Shown: positions 45,260-56,552, counted from the stretch's first letter. The stretch is 64,000 nt of DNA from Acidovorax sp. Root219 (GCF_001428665.1 NZ_LMIJ01000001.1:227696-291695), one strand, 5' to 3'. Translations and numbers: made by a program. Notes: generated by a model not told the origin, from the letters alone.

Positions 45260-45736
45260 TCAGACGTAGCTGACGGCCACCACCTCGTAGCGGCGAACAC
45301 CGCCCGGTGCCTGCACTTCGGCGGTGTCGCCCTCTTCCTTGCCGATCAGCGCGCGCGCGATGGGGCTGGAGACGTTGATCAGGCCCTGCTTGAGGTCGGC
45401 CTCGTCCTCGCCCACGATCTGGTAGGTCACCGTGTCGCCGGACTCTTCGTCTTCAAGCTCCACCGTGGCGCCGAACACCACCTTGCCACCCGCATCCACG
45501 GCGGTCGGGTCGATGATCTGCGCAGCGGACAGCTTGCCCTCCACCTCCTGGATGCGGCCTTCGATGAAGCCCTGGCGGTCCTTGGCGGCTTCGTATTCGG
45601 CGTTTTCGCTCAGGTCACCCTGCGCGCGGGCGTCGGAAATGGCCGTGATCACCCAGGGGCGGTCCACGGTCTTCAGGCGGTGCAACTCTTCGCGCAGCTT
45701 CTCCGCGCCGCGCTTGGTGATGGGAATGGTGGTCAT
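45260..45736 (-). CDS. greA: Transcription elongation factor GreA
   Basis: A 158-residue factor that rescues backtracked RNA polymerase by stimulating transcript cleavage. The N-terminal coiled coil ends in the acidic tip [19 protein letters not shown] with Asp41 and Glu44, the residues that act in the polymerase channel. The C-terminal FKBP-like domain ends [28 protein letters not shown]. The ATG at 45736 begins [15 protein letters not shown] terminator hairpin for the upstream gene lies 31 bp before. Confidence 0.98.
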   Translation of the reverse strand: MTTIPITKRGAEKLREELHRLKTVDRPWVITAISDARAQGDLSENAEYEAAKDRQGFIEGRIQEVEGKLSAAQIIDPTAVDAGGKVVFGATVELEDEESGDTVTYQIVGEDEADLKQGLINVSSPIARALIGKEEGDTAEVQAPGGVRRYEVVAVSYV

Positions 45737-45766
45737 GTCCGTCGTCGTTCGGTTTGTCAAAAAAAC

Positions 45767-45796
45767 GACACCGCCGGGCGCAGGCCGGGCGGTGTC
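45767..45796 (-). terminator. Rho-independent terminator between the hydrolase gene and greA
   Basis: On the minus strand GACACCGCC (45796-45788) and GGCGGTGTC (45775-45767) form a perfect 9-bp stem followed by GTTTTTTTG. It ends transcripts of the hydrolase gene 74 bp past its stop and lies just upstream of greA. Confidence 0.8.
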
Positions 45797-45869
45797 ATGG
45801 ACATGATTATGCCGCGTGTTGGGCGTGGGTCCAAGCACCCGCCAACACCCGCAGGAAGAGGCCCGATTT

Positions 45870-46598
45870 TCAGTCCCGCCCGGCACTCTCGATGCTGGCG
45901 GCTGCCAGCGCCGGGTCGGAAAAGCAGATCTCGTGGCTGCCCTGGCACTCCACCAGGCGGAACAGGCCCAGCCGCTCCGACAGGCGTGGGTGCCAGGGCA
46001 GGCTGTGGGGCAAGGCCGCGTCCTGCTGGGCGTTCAGGTAGCTCTTGCCGATCTCCAGCGCCGCCAGCGGCACGGGCAGGCGCGCCGGTTCGGTGAAGGT
46101 GCGGTAGGGGTGAGGGTTGAGCAGCGCATAGCTGCTGCGCGCCAAGGCCTCGTCGGCGTCGTTGATGAAAGCCTCGCGCCAGATCGGGTACGGCAGCATC
46201 ACCGCATTGCCGTTGGCCGCCGCCACCTGGTCGAACAGTGCGCGGTAGTGGGGCGGCACCAGGTCGTTGAGGCACTCGCCGTCCAGCGGCACAAAGGCGT
46301 TCCAGTACACCAGCCGACGGATGCGCCCGGGCAGCCTCGCCGCCATGTGGCTGATGACCATGCCGCCATAGCTGTGGCCCACCAGGCGCACGTCCGTGAG
46401 GTCCTGCCCTTCGATGAAGGCCGCGAGCGAGTCCACCGCATCGGCCAGGCCCGTGGCGGCCCGGTCGCAGCCCGGCCGGTTGCCGGCCAGGGTGGGGCAA
46501 TGCACCGTGTGGCCGCGTGCGCGCAGGTGGTCGGCCGTGGCCTCCATCTCGGCGCCGGTGTGCCAGGCGCCATGGACCAGGACATAGAGTTCCGCCAT
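45870..46598 (-). CDS. Alpha/beta-hydrolase (salicylate-esterase/EstC-like)
   Basis: A 242-residue single-domain alpha/beta hydrolase. It begins [18 protein letters not shown] (oxyanion loop HGAW). The nucleophile elbow is [15 protein letters not shown]. The acid and histidine candidates are in the C-terminal half ([18 protein letters not shown], with His in SHE). This arrangement is typical of plant-methylesterase-like or haloalkane-type bacterial esterases. It is followed by a terminator and greA. The substrate is unknown. Confidence 0.88.
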   Translation of the reverse strand: MAELYVLVHGAWHTGAEMEATADHLRARGHTVHCPTLAGNRPGCDRAATGLADAVDSLAAFIEGQDLTDVRLVGHSYGGMVISHMAARLPGRIRRLVYWNAFVPLDGECLNDLVPPHYRALFDQVAAANGNAVMLPYPIWREAFINDADEALARSSYALLNPHPYRTFTEPARLPVPLAALEIGKSYLNAQQDAALPHSLPWHPRLSERLGLFRLVECQGSHEICFSDPALAAASIESAGRD

Positions 46599-46754
46599 CG
46601 TTGTCTCCTTCGGGGTAGTTGTGCCAGGCGGGGCGACATGCCCTGCCCTGGTGATACCTTACGAAGAAGACCGGGGCCTGGCTGGCCTGGTTGCGCCAGG
46701 GCGCTGTGCCGAAAGTGCCAGGCGCCCTTGCGGATGGGAATCCGGGCGGACAAG

Positions 46755-46798
46755 GCATGAAAAAAGCCCATACCACTGCGGTACGGGCTCTTTTCATG
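46755..46798. terminator. Bidirectional terminator-like palindrome
   Basis: AGCCC-A-TACC (46765-46774) pairs with GGTA-C-GGGCT (46780-46789), flanked by CATGAAAA/TTTTCATG that also pair. It gives T runs in both directions. It lies 76 bp past the stop of the small Trp-rich protein gene on the minus strand. Confidence 0.75.
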
Positions 46799-46873
46799 GG
46801 GCGAAGGATGATCGCTCAGGCGGCCAGCGTGCCGCCTCTGCCACGGGCATCGCCTGCGCCGGGCCAGGCGCAC

Positions 46874-47116
46874 TCAGCGCGGCTTGCGCGGCGCGATGCC
46901 CATGGCTTCCTTGTTCTTGTTGATGCGGTCCTGCTTGCGCGCCGCCATCTTTTCCATGGCCTTGCGCTTGGTGTAGCCCGTTTTATCGGCCCACGCCCAC
47001 CAGACGATGGTCAGGCCATAGACGCCCAGGATCCACATCCAATCCATATTGGCCACGGGTCCGATTTCAAAGTATTTGAGTGCCGTCAGGATAACGGCAA
47101 TGATGAGCAGGTACAT
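46874..47116 (-). CDS. Small Trp-rich membrane protein
   Basis: An 80-residue protein resembling the betaproteobacterial small Trp-rich family. An N-terminal hydrophobic helix (MYLLIIAVILTALKYFEIG) leads to the signature DWMWILGVYGLTIVWWAWADKTGYT (Trp cluster in a second hydrophobic stretch). A basic tail (KRKAMEKMAARKQDRINKNKEAMG) follows. The ATG at 47116 has GGAG 7 nt upstream; a TTG four codons earlier is the alternative. Probably an inner-membrane protein; the function is unknown. Confidence 0.85.
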   Translation of the reverse strand: MYLLIIAVILTALKYFEIGPVANMDWMWILGVYGLTIVWWAWADKTGYTKRKAMEKMAARKQDRINKNKEAMGIAPRKPR

Positions 47117-47235
47117 GGCAATCTCCAATCAATACGGGTGCGCAGGGGATTGGCGGCCGACGGGCCCCAGGTCAACCCAAGTCACTACAATTCCGTTAAA
47201 AGAACTGTAACCCAACCCACAGGAAAATCCCCACC

Positions 47236-47541
47236 ATGAAGCGCACTCTGATCACATTGGCCCTCACGCTGTCGGTGGCAGGCCCCGCCATGGCCGATCT
47301 GGCGCTGGCCACGGCCAAGAGCTGCATGGCCTGCCATGCCATGGACAAGAAGGTGGTGGGCCCCTCCTACAAGGAAGTGGCGGCCAAGTACGCGGGCCAG
47401 AAGGACGCCGTGGACAAGCTGGCCGCCAAGATCATGAAGGGCGGCGGAGGCGTGTGGGGCCCCGTGCCCATGCCCGCCAATGCGCAGGTCAACGAAGCCG
47501 ACGCGAAGAAGCTGGCCGCCTGGGTGCTGACGGTAAAGTAA
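47236..47541 (+). CDS. Class I cytochrome c (c551/c552 type)
   Basis: A 101-residue periplasmic monohaem cytochrome. Signal peptide residues 1-20 end in PAMA. The haem attachment site is CMACH, the nearby VVGPSYKEVAAKY is the classic Gly-Pro turn, and the axial Met is in GPVPMPAN. It is an electron carrier for terminal oxidases or denitrification enzymes. GGAAAATCC precedes the start. A strong terminator lies 45 bp after the stop. Confidence 0.95.
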   Translation: MKRTLITLALTLSVAGPAMADLALATAKSCMACHAMDKKVVGPSYKEVAAKYAGQKDAVDKLAAKIMKGGGGVWGPVPMPANAQVNEADAKKLAAWVLTVK

Positions 47542-47585
47542 GCCGCCGGGCGCCAGGGCACCGCGCCCTCCCCTGCCAACAAACG

Positions 47586-47624
47586 ACAACAGCCGCGCCA
47601 CTGTGCCAGTGGGGCGGCTGTTGT
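47586..47624. terminator. Bidirectional terminator between cytochrome c and the LapA-like gene
   Basis: ACAACAGCCGC (47586-47596) pairs with GCGGCTGTTGT (47614-47624), with an inner CCACTG/CAGTGG stem. It lies between convergent genes and could serve both. Confidence 0.75.
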
Positions 47625-47655
47625 GCTTTGGGGCCAGGATGCTGGCCAGACCGTG

Positions 47656-48126
47656 TTACACGAGGTTCATGTCGGCCCCGCGCACGCGCATTTGCTGCTC
47701 CAGTTGCCCTACATAGGCGGCGGTGGTGTTGTCGGATTCCTGGGCCCGGGCGGCCAGGCGGGTTTCGAGGTGGTCCAGCCGGGCCAGCAGGGCGGTGTGC
47801 GTTTGCTGCTGCTGGGTTTCCAGAAAGGCGCGCAGCTCGGTGAAGCGCGAGGCCTCGGCCTTGTCGGCCAGCTCGCGCTGGGCCTGCAGTTCCTTGGTGT
47901 GGCGGCGCGTCTCCAGCAGCACCGAGCCCTGAAGCGAGAGCACATAGGCCACGCCGACGATGGCCAGCAAGGCCGTGAGGCCCAGCATGAGCAGGCCCAG
48001 CGGCGCCTCCAGTGTGGTCACGCCCAGGGACACGGGCACGGGTGCAGACAGCGCTGCCCAGTTGAGGGCCGCCAGCACGGCAATGGCCAGCATGGTCAGC
48101 AGCAGCACGATGGATCGTAATTGCAT
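47656..48126 (-). CDS. LapA-like membrane protein with coiled-coil tail
   Basis: A 156-residue protein. Two hydrophobic segments lie near the N-terminus (LRSIVLLLTMLAIAVLAALNW and LGLLMLGLTALLAIVGVAYVL), separated by a short loop, as in LapA/DUF1049 proteins. A hydrophilic, Gln/Ala/Glu-rich region from about residue 75 probably forms a coiled coil (TRRHTKELQAQRELADKAEASRFTELR). The ATG at 48126 is preferred over an upstream one at 48219. LapA proteins assist envelope assembly, but that role is not shown here. Confidence 0.7.
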   Translation of the reverse strand: MQLRSIVLLLTMLAIAVLAALNWAALSAPVPVSLGVTTLEAPLGLLMLGLTALLAIVGVAYVLSLQGSVLLETRRHTKELQAQRELADKAEASRFTELRAFLETQQQQTHTALLARLDHLETRLAARAQESDNTTAAYVGQLEQQMRVRGADMNLV

Positions 48127-48503
48127 GGGGAAAGCTCCGTTCGTTCGTTGCACGCACCGCTCACCGGCCCTCATGGCCAGCGGCGTGTTGAACGGGTTGT
48201 AACCCATGCGGGGCTGCAAACACAGACCTTGCAGCGGTTTGCCGAAGCTGTCCTACAGGGGCGGCTGCCTGGCCTCTGCGCGGCGGCCGGTGGCCGGGAT
48301 AAAAAAGTTGCGAAGCGTCCCGAAACGAAAAAGAGAGGGAGGGAGGAAAAGCGCTCCAGAAGGGGCAGTCGGGACCCCGAGGGGACCGAAAGGCTTCGCA
48401 ACGTTAAAAAGGTGCTTCGATCAGGCGCCGTGAATGATCGACGAGGACTCTGTGGCCACGTCACATCGCTGCGCAATGGCCCCGTTGCACGGCGCCATCT
48501 GGA
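48127..48503. other. 377-bp intergenic region between the LapA-like gene and acs
   Basis: No protein gene is supported. It contains the structured element at 48297-48402. On the minus strand it is downstream of acs and upstream of the LapA-like gene, so it may include the promoter for the latter. Confidence 0.5.
48297..48402 (-). ncRNA. Candidate structured sRNA with anti-Shine-Dalgarno loop
   Basis: Read on the minus strand, GTTGCGAAGC (48402-48393) and GCTTCGCAAC (48316-48307) form a perfect 10-bp closing stem. Inside it CCCC-GA-GGGG makes a small hairpin and GTCCCG/CGGGAC (48375-48370 with 48322-48317) forms a second stem. The remaining loop is pyrimidine-rich and contains CCTCCCTCCCTCT, complementary to Shine-Dalgarno GGAGG. 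TTTTTT follows directly, giving a terminator-like end. It resembles what I recall of the Betaproteobacteria toxic small RNA family (anti-Shine-Dalgarno). Located after acs. Expression and identity are untested. Confidence 0.5.
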
Positions 48504-50507
<2,004 letters not shown>

Positions 50508-50660
50508 CTTGTTGTCTCCTGGGTCTGATGGAATTGGTTTGGCCGGTACTGTCCTGCGCGGCACTTACAAGCCACTGACTGGCACGAAGCTTACAGGTCC
50601 TGTCACAGGCCACTGCGGGAGACCCCCTAAAATCGCGCGTCTCCCCAACACCCCCACTTT

Positions 50661-51269
50661 ATGTCCGCCCCCAAGCCGCCCCTGACTACCGCCCCCATGC
50701 GCCCCCTGCCCTCGCTGATCTTTGCCAGCCGCTGGCTGCAGCTGCCCCTGTACCTGGGCCTGATCCTGGCGCAGGCGGTGTATGTGTTCCATTTCTGGGT
50801 GGAGCTGGTGCACCTGATCGAGGCCGCCTTCGGCAACACGGCGGCACTCAAATCGCTGGTGTCCAGCATCGGCTACAAGAGCGATGTGGACGTGACGGCG
50901 CTCAACGAGACCATCATCATGCTGGTGGTGCTGGCGCTGATTGACGTGGTGATGATCTCCAACCTGCTGATCATGGTGATCGTGGGCGGGTACGAGACCT
51001 TCGTCTCGCGCCTGCACCTCGAAGACCACCCCGACCAGCCCGAATGGCTCAGCCACGTGAACGCCTCGGTGCTCAAGGTCAAGCTGGCCACCGCCATCAT
51101 CGGCATCAGCTCCATCCACCTGCTCAAGACCTTCATCAACGCCGCCAACTACGACATCAAGGTGCTGATGTGGCAGACCATCATCCACGTGGTGTTCCTG
51201 CTGAGCGCGCTGGCCATTGCGGCGACGGACCGCCTGATGGCGCACAGCGCACCACCTGCCAAGCACTGA
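50661..51269 (+). CDS. UPF0114 (YqhA-like) membrane protein
   Basis: A 202-residue integral membrane protein with four hydrophobic segments. The hallmark [29 protein letters not shown] begins the family, and [28 protein letters not shown] and [23 protein letters not shown] follow, both strongly typical. Function in E. coli is unknown. It is divergent from acs and followed by a rho-independent terminator. Confidence 0.93.
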   Translation: MSAPKPPLTTAPMRPLPSLIFASRWLQLPLYLGLILAQAVYVFHFWVELVHLIEAAFGNTAALKSLVSSIGYKSDVDVTALNETIIMLVVLALIDVVMISNLLIMVIVGGYETFVSRLHLEDHPDQPEWLSHVNASVLKVKLATAIIGISSIHLLKTFINAANYDIKVLMWQTIIHVVFLLSALAIAATDRLMAHSAPPAKH

Positions 51270-51283
51270 CCATTCCTTCCCCA

Positions 51284-51326
51284 AAGCCCCGCCTGGGCCT
51301 GCCAGCCAGGTCCGGCGGGGCTTTTT
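51284..51326 (+). terminator. Rho-independent terminator after the yqhA-like gene
   Basis: AAGCCCCGCC (51284-51293) pairs with GGCGGGGCTT (51314-51323), ending in TTTTT. An inner CCTGGC-like stem may add to it. It is 15 bp past the stop codon. Confidence 0.9.
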
Positions 51327-51382
51327 CATGGGCCGCGCGCGCACAGCGCCCGCGTATACCACCGTCGGAAAAACCCGCAGTT

Positions 51383-51411
51383 CCGACATAAATGCACTGA
51401 ATACTTATAAT
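51383..51411 (+). promoter_or_regulatory. Sigma-70-like promoter for the osmolyte transporter operon
   Basis: A perfect -10 hexamer TATAAT (51406-51411) is separated by exactly 17 bp from CCGACA (51383-51388), a partial -35 match. This predicts a start near 51418, giving a leader of about 370 nt before proV. Confidence 0.6.
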
Positions 51412-51417
51412 TCACCG

Positions 51418-51786
51418 GTGTTTTACAACCTGCAACGCAGGTAATCGTCCTTTTCACAGGGCGAATCCCCCAGTCGGGGCGGCTGAAACCTGTTGACGGA
51501 CAGCCCCCGACGCCAAGGCCGGATCTCCGGCCCTGATGCATCGTTCAGCGTTCGGCCCCCTGCGGTGCCGCGCCGACTCTGAGGCCCTTGCGCACCACCT
51601 CGCGTGCCATTCGGGCCGATCCGGGCACCTGCCGTGCCCACCCCTTGCCTTTGTGCCCTGCGCCTGCGCGCCGGGTTGGCTGCCGCATCAGGGTTCCGCT
51701 TTTCCGGCCCTCCATCGAGCCTGGGCCACCTGTAGGTGGCCGGGCGTGTTGATCCACCCGCCATCCACCGAGGAAGGACCCACCCC
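51418..51786 (+). promoter_or_regulatory. Long structured 5' leader of the proVWX-type operon
   Basis: Between the promoter and the proV start are about 370 nt with several stable hairpins: CCTGC/GCAGG (51429-51441), CCCC/GGGG (51468-51479), GGCCGG/CCGGCC (51517-51532), and GGCCACC/GGTGGCC (51724-51741). The last lies 45 nt before the ATG. No coding frame is convincing. Length and structure suggest regulation by RNA (riboswitch or ribosome access), but I cannot match a known class. AGGAAGGA precedes proV. Confidence 0.45.
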
Positions 51787-53049
51787 ATGGCCAAACAAAT
51801 CACCATCGAGCATGTGTTCAAGGTTTTCGGCGACACGCCGCAAACCGCGCTGGACCTCGCACGCCAGGGCCTGGACAAGAAGGACATCCTGGCGCAGACC
51901 GGCAATTCCATCGCCGTCTTCGACGCCAGCTTCACCATTGCGGCCGGCGAGATCTTCGTCGTCATGGGCCTGTCGGGCTCGGGCAAATCGACGCTGGTGC
52001 GCATGCTCAACCGCCTGATCGAACCCACGGCCGGCCGCATCCTGGTGGAGGGCGAGGACATCAACGCCCTGGGCGAGCGCCAGCTGCGCGCCCTGCGCCG
52101 CAAGGACATCAGCATGGTCTTCCAGTCCTTCGCCCTGATGCCGCACCTGACGGTGCTGGACAACGCCGCCTTCGGGCTCGAACTGGCCGGGGTGGGCCGT
52201 GCGGAGCGCCAGCAGCAGGCCGCCCTGGCGCTGGAGCAGGTGGGCCTGGCCGGCTGGGGCGCCAGCTACCCCGACGAGCTCTCGGGCGGCATGCAGCAGC
52301 GCGTGGGCCTGGCGCGGGCGCTGGCCAGCGACCCGTCCATCCTGCTGATGGACGAGGCCTTCTCTGCCCTGGACCCGATCATCCGCTCGGAGATGCAGGG
52401 CGAGCTGCTGCGCCTGCAGCAGGTGCGCCGGCGCACCATCGTCTTCATCTCGCACGACCTGGACGAGGCCATGCGCATCGGTGACCGCATCGCCATCATG
52501 AAAGACGGCGAAGTCGTGCAGGTGGGCACGCCCGACGAGATCCTGCGCAACCCGGCCAACGGCTATGTGCGCAGCTTCGTGCGCGGGGTGGACGCGGCCG
52601 CCGTGTTCAAGGCCGGCGACATTGCCCGCAAGCGCCTCACGGTGGTGCACGAGCACAGCGACCGGGGTGCCCGTGCGGCGCTGCAGCTGATCGAGGGGCA
52701 TGACGACGACTTCGCCTACGTGCTCAGCCCCACCCGGCGCTACCTGGGCACCGTGTCGGCCGACTCCTTGCGCGCGGCCCTGCAAGGCCACACCGGGCCG
52801 CTCGGGCTACAGCATGCCTACATCGGTGGGGTGGAGCCCATCGCCGCCCAGGCGCCGGTGGCCGACCTGTTCGGCCAGGTGGCCCAGGCCCCCTGCGCGC
52901 TGCCCGTGGTGGACGCGGACGGGCGCTTTCGCGGCGCCATCAGCAAGACCACGCTGCTGCGCTTTCTGGACCGGGACACACCTCCCATTGCACCCACGCC
53001 AGCCACCCCATCCACCCCATCCACCGACACTGCAGGGAGCCGCGCATGA
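51787..53049 (+). CDS. proV: Glycine betaine/proline ABC transporter ATPase
   Basis: A 420-residue ABC ATPase of the ProV/OpuAA type. Walker A is GLSGSGKST, the Q-loop region is [18 protein letters not shown], the signature is [15 protein letters not shown], Walker B is [13 protein letters not shown], and the H-loop is [10 protein letters not shown]. After residue 285 it has two CBS-like segments, which in this family sense ionic strength. It begins [15 protein letters not shown]. Its stop overlaps the next gene by 4 bp (ATGA), so the operon is translationally coupled. Confidence 0.95.
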   Translation: MAKQITIEHVFKVFGDTPQTALDLARQGLDKKDILAQTGNSIAVFDASFTIAAGEIFVVMGLSGSGKSTLVRMLNRLIEPTAGRILVEGEDINALGERQLRALRRKDISMVFQSFALMPHLTVLDNAAFGLELAGVGRAERQQQAALALEQVGLAGWGASYPDELSGGMQQRVGLARALASDPSILLMDEAFSALDPIIRSEMQGELLRLQQVRRRTIVFISHDLDEAMRIGDRIAIMKDGEVVQVGTPDEILRNPANGYVRSFVRGVDAAAVFKAGDIARKRLTVVHEHSDRGARAALQLIEGHDDDFAYVLSPTRRYLGTVSADSLRAALQGHTGPLGLQHAYIGGVEPIAAQAPVADLFGQVAQAPCALPVVDADGRFRGAISKTTLLRFLDRDTPPIAPTPATPSTPSTDTAGSRA

Positions 53050-54242
53050 ACCAGACGACCACGAACACGCACCAGGCACAGGCACAGGAAGGCCCCTGGA
53101 CGAGCGATGCGGCCAACGCACCCGCCCTGGCGGGCGCGAACACGCCCCCGGCGCCCTTCGTCGATCCCTGGGAAGCGTCGATGCAGGCCGGCAACAGCGG
53201 CGCACCGGCCGCCGATTGGCTCAACCCGCCCACGCCGGTTGCAGACCTGGCAGGCGGGGTCGACCCCACCGCGGCCAGCAGCCTGAGCCCCGGCGATTGG
53301 TTCGCCGGCTCTCTTCCTGTGGAGGCCTGGATCAACCAGGGCCTTGGCTGGGCGGTAGAGCACTTTCGCCCCTTCTTTCAGAGCGTGCGCGCGCCCATCG
53401 ACGGCACGCTCAGCGGGGTGGAAGGCCTGCTCACCAGCCTGCCCGCCCCGGCCATGGTCGTTCTGGCGGGTCTGCTGGCCTGGCAGTTCGCGGGCCGCGC
53501 CCTGGCCATCGGCACCGTGGTGTCGCTGGCGCTGGTGGCGCTGCTGGGCATCTGGCCCGAGGCCATGGTCACCTTGTCGCTGGTGCTCACCTCGCTGGCT
53601 TTCTGCGTGCTGATCGGCCTGCCCCTGGGCATCGTGCTGGCCAGCAGCAACCGCGCGCAGCGCCTCATGCGCCCGCTGCTTGATGCCATGCAGACCACGC
53701 CGGCCTTCGTCTACCTGGTGCCGGTGGTGATGCTGTTCGGCATCGGCAACGTGCCGGGCGTGGTGGTCACCATCGTCTTCGCGCTGCCGCCGCTGGTGCG
53801 CCTGACCAACCTGGGCCTGCGCCAGGTGCGGCCCGACCTGATCGAGGCCTCGCGTGCCTATGGCGCATCGCCGCTGCAGATGCTGGTCAAGGTGCAGCTG
53901 CCGCTGGCCATGCCCTCCATCCTGGCCGGCATCAACCAGGCGCTGATGCTCTCGCTGTCGATGGTGGTCATCGCCTCGATGATCGCCGTGGGCGGCCTGG
54001 GGCAGATGGTTCTGCGCGGCATTGGCCGGCTGGACATGGGCCTGGCCACCGTGGGCGGCCTGGGCATCGTGCTGCTGGCCATCACGCTCGACCGCATCAC
54101 CCAGTCCCTGGGCCGGCCGCGCCGCGGCGTGCGCCACTGGTGGCACACCGGCCCTGCGGGCCTGGTGCTGCGCACCACATCGCGCCTGGTGCAGCCACGC
54201 CGGGCCCCGCAAGGCTCGGGCGCCCTGCCCGCCCTGCGCTGA
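53046..54242 (+). CDS. proW: Glycine betaine/proline ABC transporter permease
   Basis: A 398-residue permease. A hydrophilic N-terminal region (about 1-120, Ala/Pro-rich) precedes about six or seven membrane segments. The EAA loop is [32 protein letters not shown], contacting ProV. The sequence [28 protein letters not shown] is typical of ProW/OpuAB. The start overlaps proV. proX follows 29 bp downstream. Confidence 0.95.
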   Translation: MNQTTTNTHQAQAQEGPWTSDAANAPALAGANTPPAPFVDPWEASMQAGNSGAPAADWLNPPTPVADLAGGVDPTAASSLSPGDWFAGSLPVEAWINQGLGWAVEHFRPFFQSVRAPIDGTLSGVEGLLTSLPAPAMVVLAGLLAWQFAGRALAIGTVVSLALVALLGIWPEAMVTLSLVLTSLAFCVLIGLPLGIVLASSNRAQRLMRPLLDAMQTTPAFVYLVPVVMLFGIGNVPGVVVTIVFALPPLVRLTNLGLRQVRPDLIEASRAYGASPLQMLVKVQLPLAMPSILAGINQALMLSLSMVVIASMIAVGGLGQMVLRGIGRLDMGLATVGGLGIVLLAITLDRITQSLGRPRRGVRHWWHTGPAGLVLRTTSRLVQPRRAPQGSGALPALR

Positions 54243-54271
54243 TCCCCCACCCGACACGAGGAAACGAACCC

Positions 54272-55276
54272 ATGGCATCCCTGAACCACCGCATCGCCAC
54301 CGTGCTTGCCGCCTTCGCCCTGTCGGGTGGCGCGCATGCGCAGACCGATCTGCCCGGCAAGGGCATCACCGTGCAGCCGCTGCAAAGCTCCATTGCCGAA
54401 GAATCCTTCCAGACCCTGCTGGTGGGCCGCGCACTCGCAAAACTGGGCTACACCGTGCAGCCCACCAAGGAGGTCGAGTACCCCACCGCCCACGTGGCCA
54501 TCGCCCAGGGCGACGCCACCTACATGGCCAACCACTGGGACCCGCTGCACGCAACCTTCTACAAAAACGCGGGTGGCGACGCCAAACTCTCGCGCACCGG
54601 CAGCTATTCGCAGAACGCCGTGCAGGGCTACCTGATCGACCGCAAGACGGCCGAGCAGTACGGCATCACCCACATCGACCAGCTCAAGGATCCCAATCTC
54701 GCCAAGCTCTTCGACACCAATGGCGACGGCAAGGCCGACCTCACCGGCTGCACGCCCGGCTGGGGCTGCGAGGGCGTGATCGAGCACCAGCTCAAGGCCT
54801 ACGGCCTCACCGGCACGGTGACCCATGTGCAGGGCAGCTACTCGGCGCTGATCGCCGACACCATTGCCCGCTTCAGGCAGGGCCAGCCCATCCTGTACTA
54901 CACCTGGACCCCCTACTGGGTCAGCGGCGTGCTGCGCCCCGGCCAGGAAGTGGTGTGGCTGCAGGTGCCGCATTCGGCACTGCCGGGTGGGCAGGCCGGG
55001 GTGGACACCAAGCTGCCCAACGGCAGAAACTACGGCTTCATCCCCAACCACCAGCGCATCGTGGCCAACCGGCAGTTCACCGACCAGAACCCGGCGGCAG
55101 CCAAGCTGTTCGAGGTGATGCAACTGCCCGTGGGCGACATCAACGCCCAGAACCTGGCCATGCGCGACGGGCAGAACCGGCAAGAGGACCTGGCCCGCCA
55201 TGCGGACGGCTGGATCCGCGCGCACCAGGCCACCTTCGACGACTGGATCGCCCAGGCGCTGGCGGCATCCCGATAA
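54272..55276 (+). CDS. proX: Glycine betaine/proline-betaine binding protein
   Basis: A 334-residue periplasmic receptor. The signal peptide (about 1-23) ends in GAHA, then [37 protein letters not shown]. Aromatic residues that form the quaternary-ammonium cage are visible: Trp in MANHWDPLH, the cluster YYTWTPYWV, and WGCEGVI. It ends without other domains. Third gene of the operon after a short gap with GAGGAAACG ahead of the ATG. Confidence 0.96.
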   Translation: MASLNHRIATVLAAFALSGGAHAQTDLPGKGITVQPLQSSIAEESFQTLLVGRALAKLGYTVQPTKEVEYPTAHVAIAQGDATYMANHWDPLHATFYKNAGGDAKLSRTGSYSQNAVQGYLIDRKTAEQYGITHIDQLKDPNLAKLFDTNGDGKADLTGCTPGWGCEGVIEHQLKAYGLTGTVTHVQGSYSALIADTIARFRQGQPILYYTWTPYWVSGVLRPGQEVVWLQVPHSALPGGQAGVDTKLPNGRNYGFIPNHQRIVANRQFTDQNPAAAKLFEVMQLPVGDINAQNLAMRDGQNRQEDLARHADGWIRAHQATFDDWIAQALAASR

Positions 55277-55424
55277 ATCGGCCGGAATGTCTCACTCTTT
55301 CGGGTGAGTGTGTGTGGTGCAGGCCACAAGCGGCTGCAGAGGGCTGCAGGCAGCGGGGCGCGCGCCGCATAATCCGGCCGCCTCCACCTTCGCCGGCCAT
55401 CGACTTGTGGCCTGCCGCACCACC

Positions 55425-56552
55425 ATGCAATGCCCGCGCTGCAACTGGCAGAACCACGCCTCCTACACCCAATGCTTCAGCTGCCAGGCGCCGCTGCCGG
55501 TGGCTGGCGCGCAGACAGGTGCAGCCCCTCTTTCCTCTTTCCCCACCGCCAACGCCCCTGCGCCGCCCCCCAAGCCCGCGCAAAAGCAGGCATACCAGGC
55601 TGAATTGGTCGAGGTGTTTCCCGGCACCCTGCCACGCCTGGGCGCCACACTGATCGACGGGTTCCTCATGCTGGTCCTGCCCATCGCGATGGTGCTGGCC
55701 TGGGTGTTCGCCCGCCCCGCCTTCGACGGGGCGCCCAACGCCGCCTACCCGGCCGCACTGGCGCTGGCCGTGCTGGGCCTGTTCTCGCCCGCGCTGATGG
55801 ACGCCATGGGCCGGGGCTCGCCGGGCAAGCGCCTGCTGGGCATGCGCGTGGCCACGCGCACGGGTGAGCGCCCTGGCGTGGCGCGGTCGATGCTGCGGCA
55901 TTTCCTCAAGTACACGCTGACCCTGGGGCTCACGCTGGCCGTGCCCTTTTTGCTGCACCGCGTGCTCACGGCCCTGTTCGGCGAGCGCGGCCTGCACGGC
56001 TCGATGACGGGCACCTTCGTCGTTTCCAGCCGCGCCAGCGACACCGCCATCCAGAAGGCCGTGGCCCTGGAGCGCGGGCCGGGCTGGTTCCTCAAGGCGA
56101 TGGTGGTACTGGGAGCGCTGTCGGCCTTCAGCTTCGCGACCATGGTCGCCGTGGCCCTGTGGAACCAGGGCGACGAACCCGCCAACCCGCACCGCGAGCA
56201 GGTGCGCCAGCTCGACAAGGCCGCGCGCCCCGTGCTGCAGCTGGTGGAGAACCACTACCGCAACACCGGCAACTTCCCCGCCAACGCGGCGGCCATCGGC
56301 CTGGCCCAGGCCGGGCAGTTGCCGGCAGGCTTCAAGGCCCTGGCCATCGAGCCCGCCAATGGCGTGGTGCGCCTGACCATTGCCGACGGCGCGGGCAAGC
56401 CACTGGACGGCAAGCACCTGGTCTACCTGCCCACGATGAAGAAGCGCAAGGGCCAGAGCGACCTGGGCAAATGGCAGTGCGGCAGCGACGACATTGCGCG
56501 CGAGAACCTGTCCTTCGGCTGCCGGCACGCGGTGGCGGGCGCAGCGAAATAG
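55425..56552 (+). CDS. Zinc-ribbon/RDD/pilin-like fusion membrane protein
   Basis: A 375-residue protein with three parts. The N-terminus (MQCPRCNWQNHASYTQCFSCQAPL) has two CxxC motifs of a small zinc ribbon. The middle (about 65-235) is an RDD domain with hydrophobic segments and PRLGATLIDGFLMLVLPIAMVL, RGSPGKRLLGMRVATRTGERP. A further membrane segment (about 240) leads to a C-terminal part resembling type IV pilin-like soluble domains (VLQLVENHYRNTGNFPANAAAIGL). The ATG at 55425 was chosen for the zinc ribbon. The function is unknown; the fusion suggests a membrane sensor or assembly factor. Confidence 0.8.
   Translation: MQCPRCNWQNHASYTQCFSCQAPLPVAGAQTGAAPLSSFPTANAPAPPPKPAQKQAYQAELVEVFPGTLPRLGATLIDGFLMLVLPIAMVLAWVFARPAFDGAPNAAYPAALALAVLGLFSPALMDAMGRGSPGKRLLGMRVATRTGERPGVARSMLRHFLKYTLTLGLTLAVPFLLHRVLTALFGERGLHGSMTGTFVVSSRASDTAIQKAVALERGPGWFLKAMVVLGALSAFSFATMVAVALWNQGDEPANPHREQVRQLDKAARPVLQLVENHYRNTGNFPANAAAIGLAQAGQLPAGFKALAIEPANGVVRLTIADGAGKPLDGKHLVYLPTMKKRKGQSDLGKWQCGSDDIARENLSFGCRHAVAGAAK

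Noticed and set aside
48206-48433. Short plus-strand frames across 48.2-48.4 kb
   Set aside because: Low-complexity, Lys/Gly/Glu-rich products caused by the purine-rich complement of the structured element; no ribosome-binding site.
51455-51500. Resemblance of part of the proVWX leader to a c-di-GMP-I riboswitch (CACAGGGC...)
   Set aside because: Only short stretches match; the conserved GGGACGCAAAGCC block and tetraloop/receptor are not present.
51494-51507. ACGG-containing hairpin in the leader as a guanidine-II (mini-ykkC) riboswitch
   Set aside because: Only one suitable loop is present; the class needs two ACGR hairpins.
55291-55310. CACTC...GAGTG hairpin after proX as a terminator
   Set aside because: Short stem and no T run; too weak to call.
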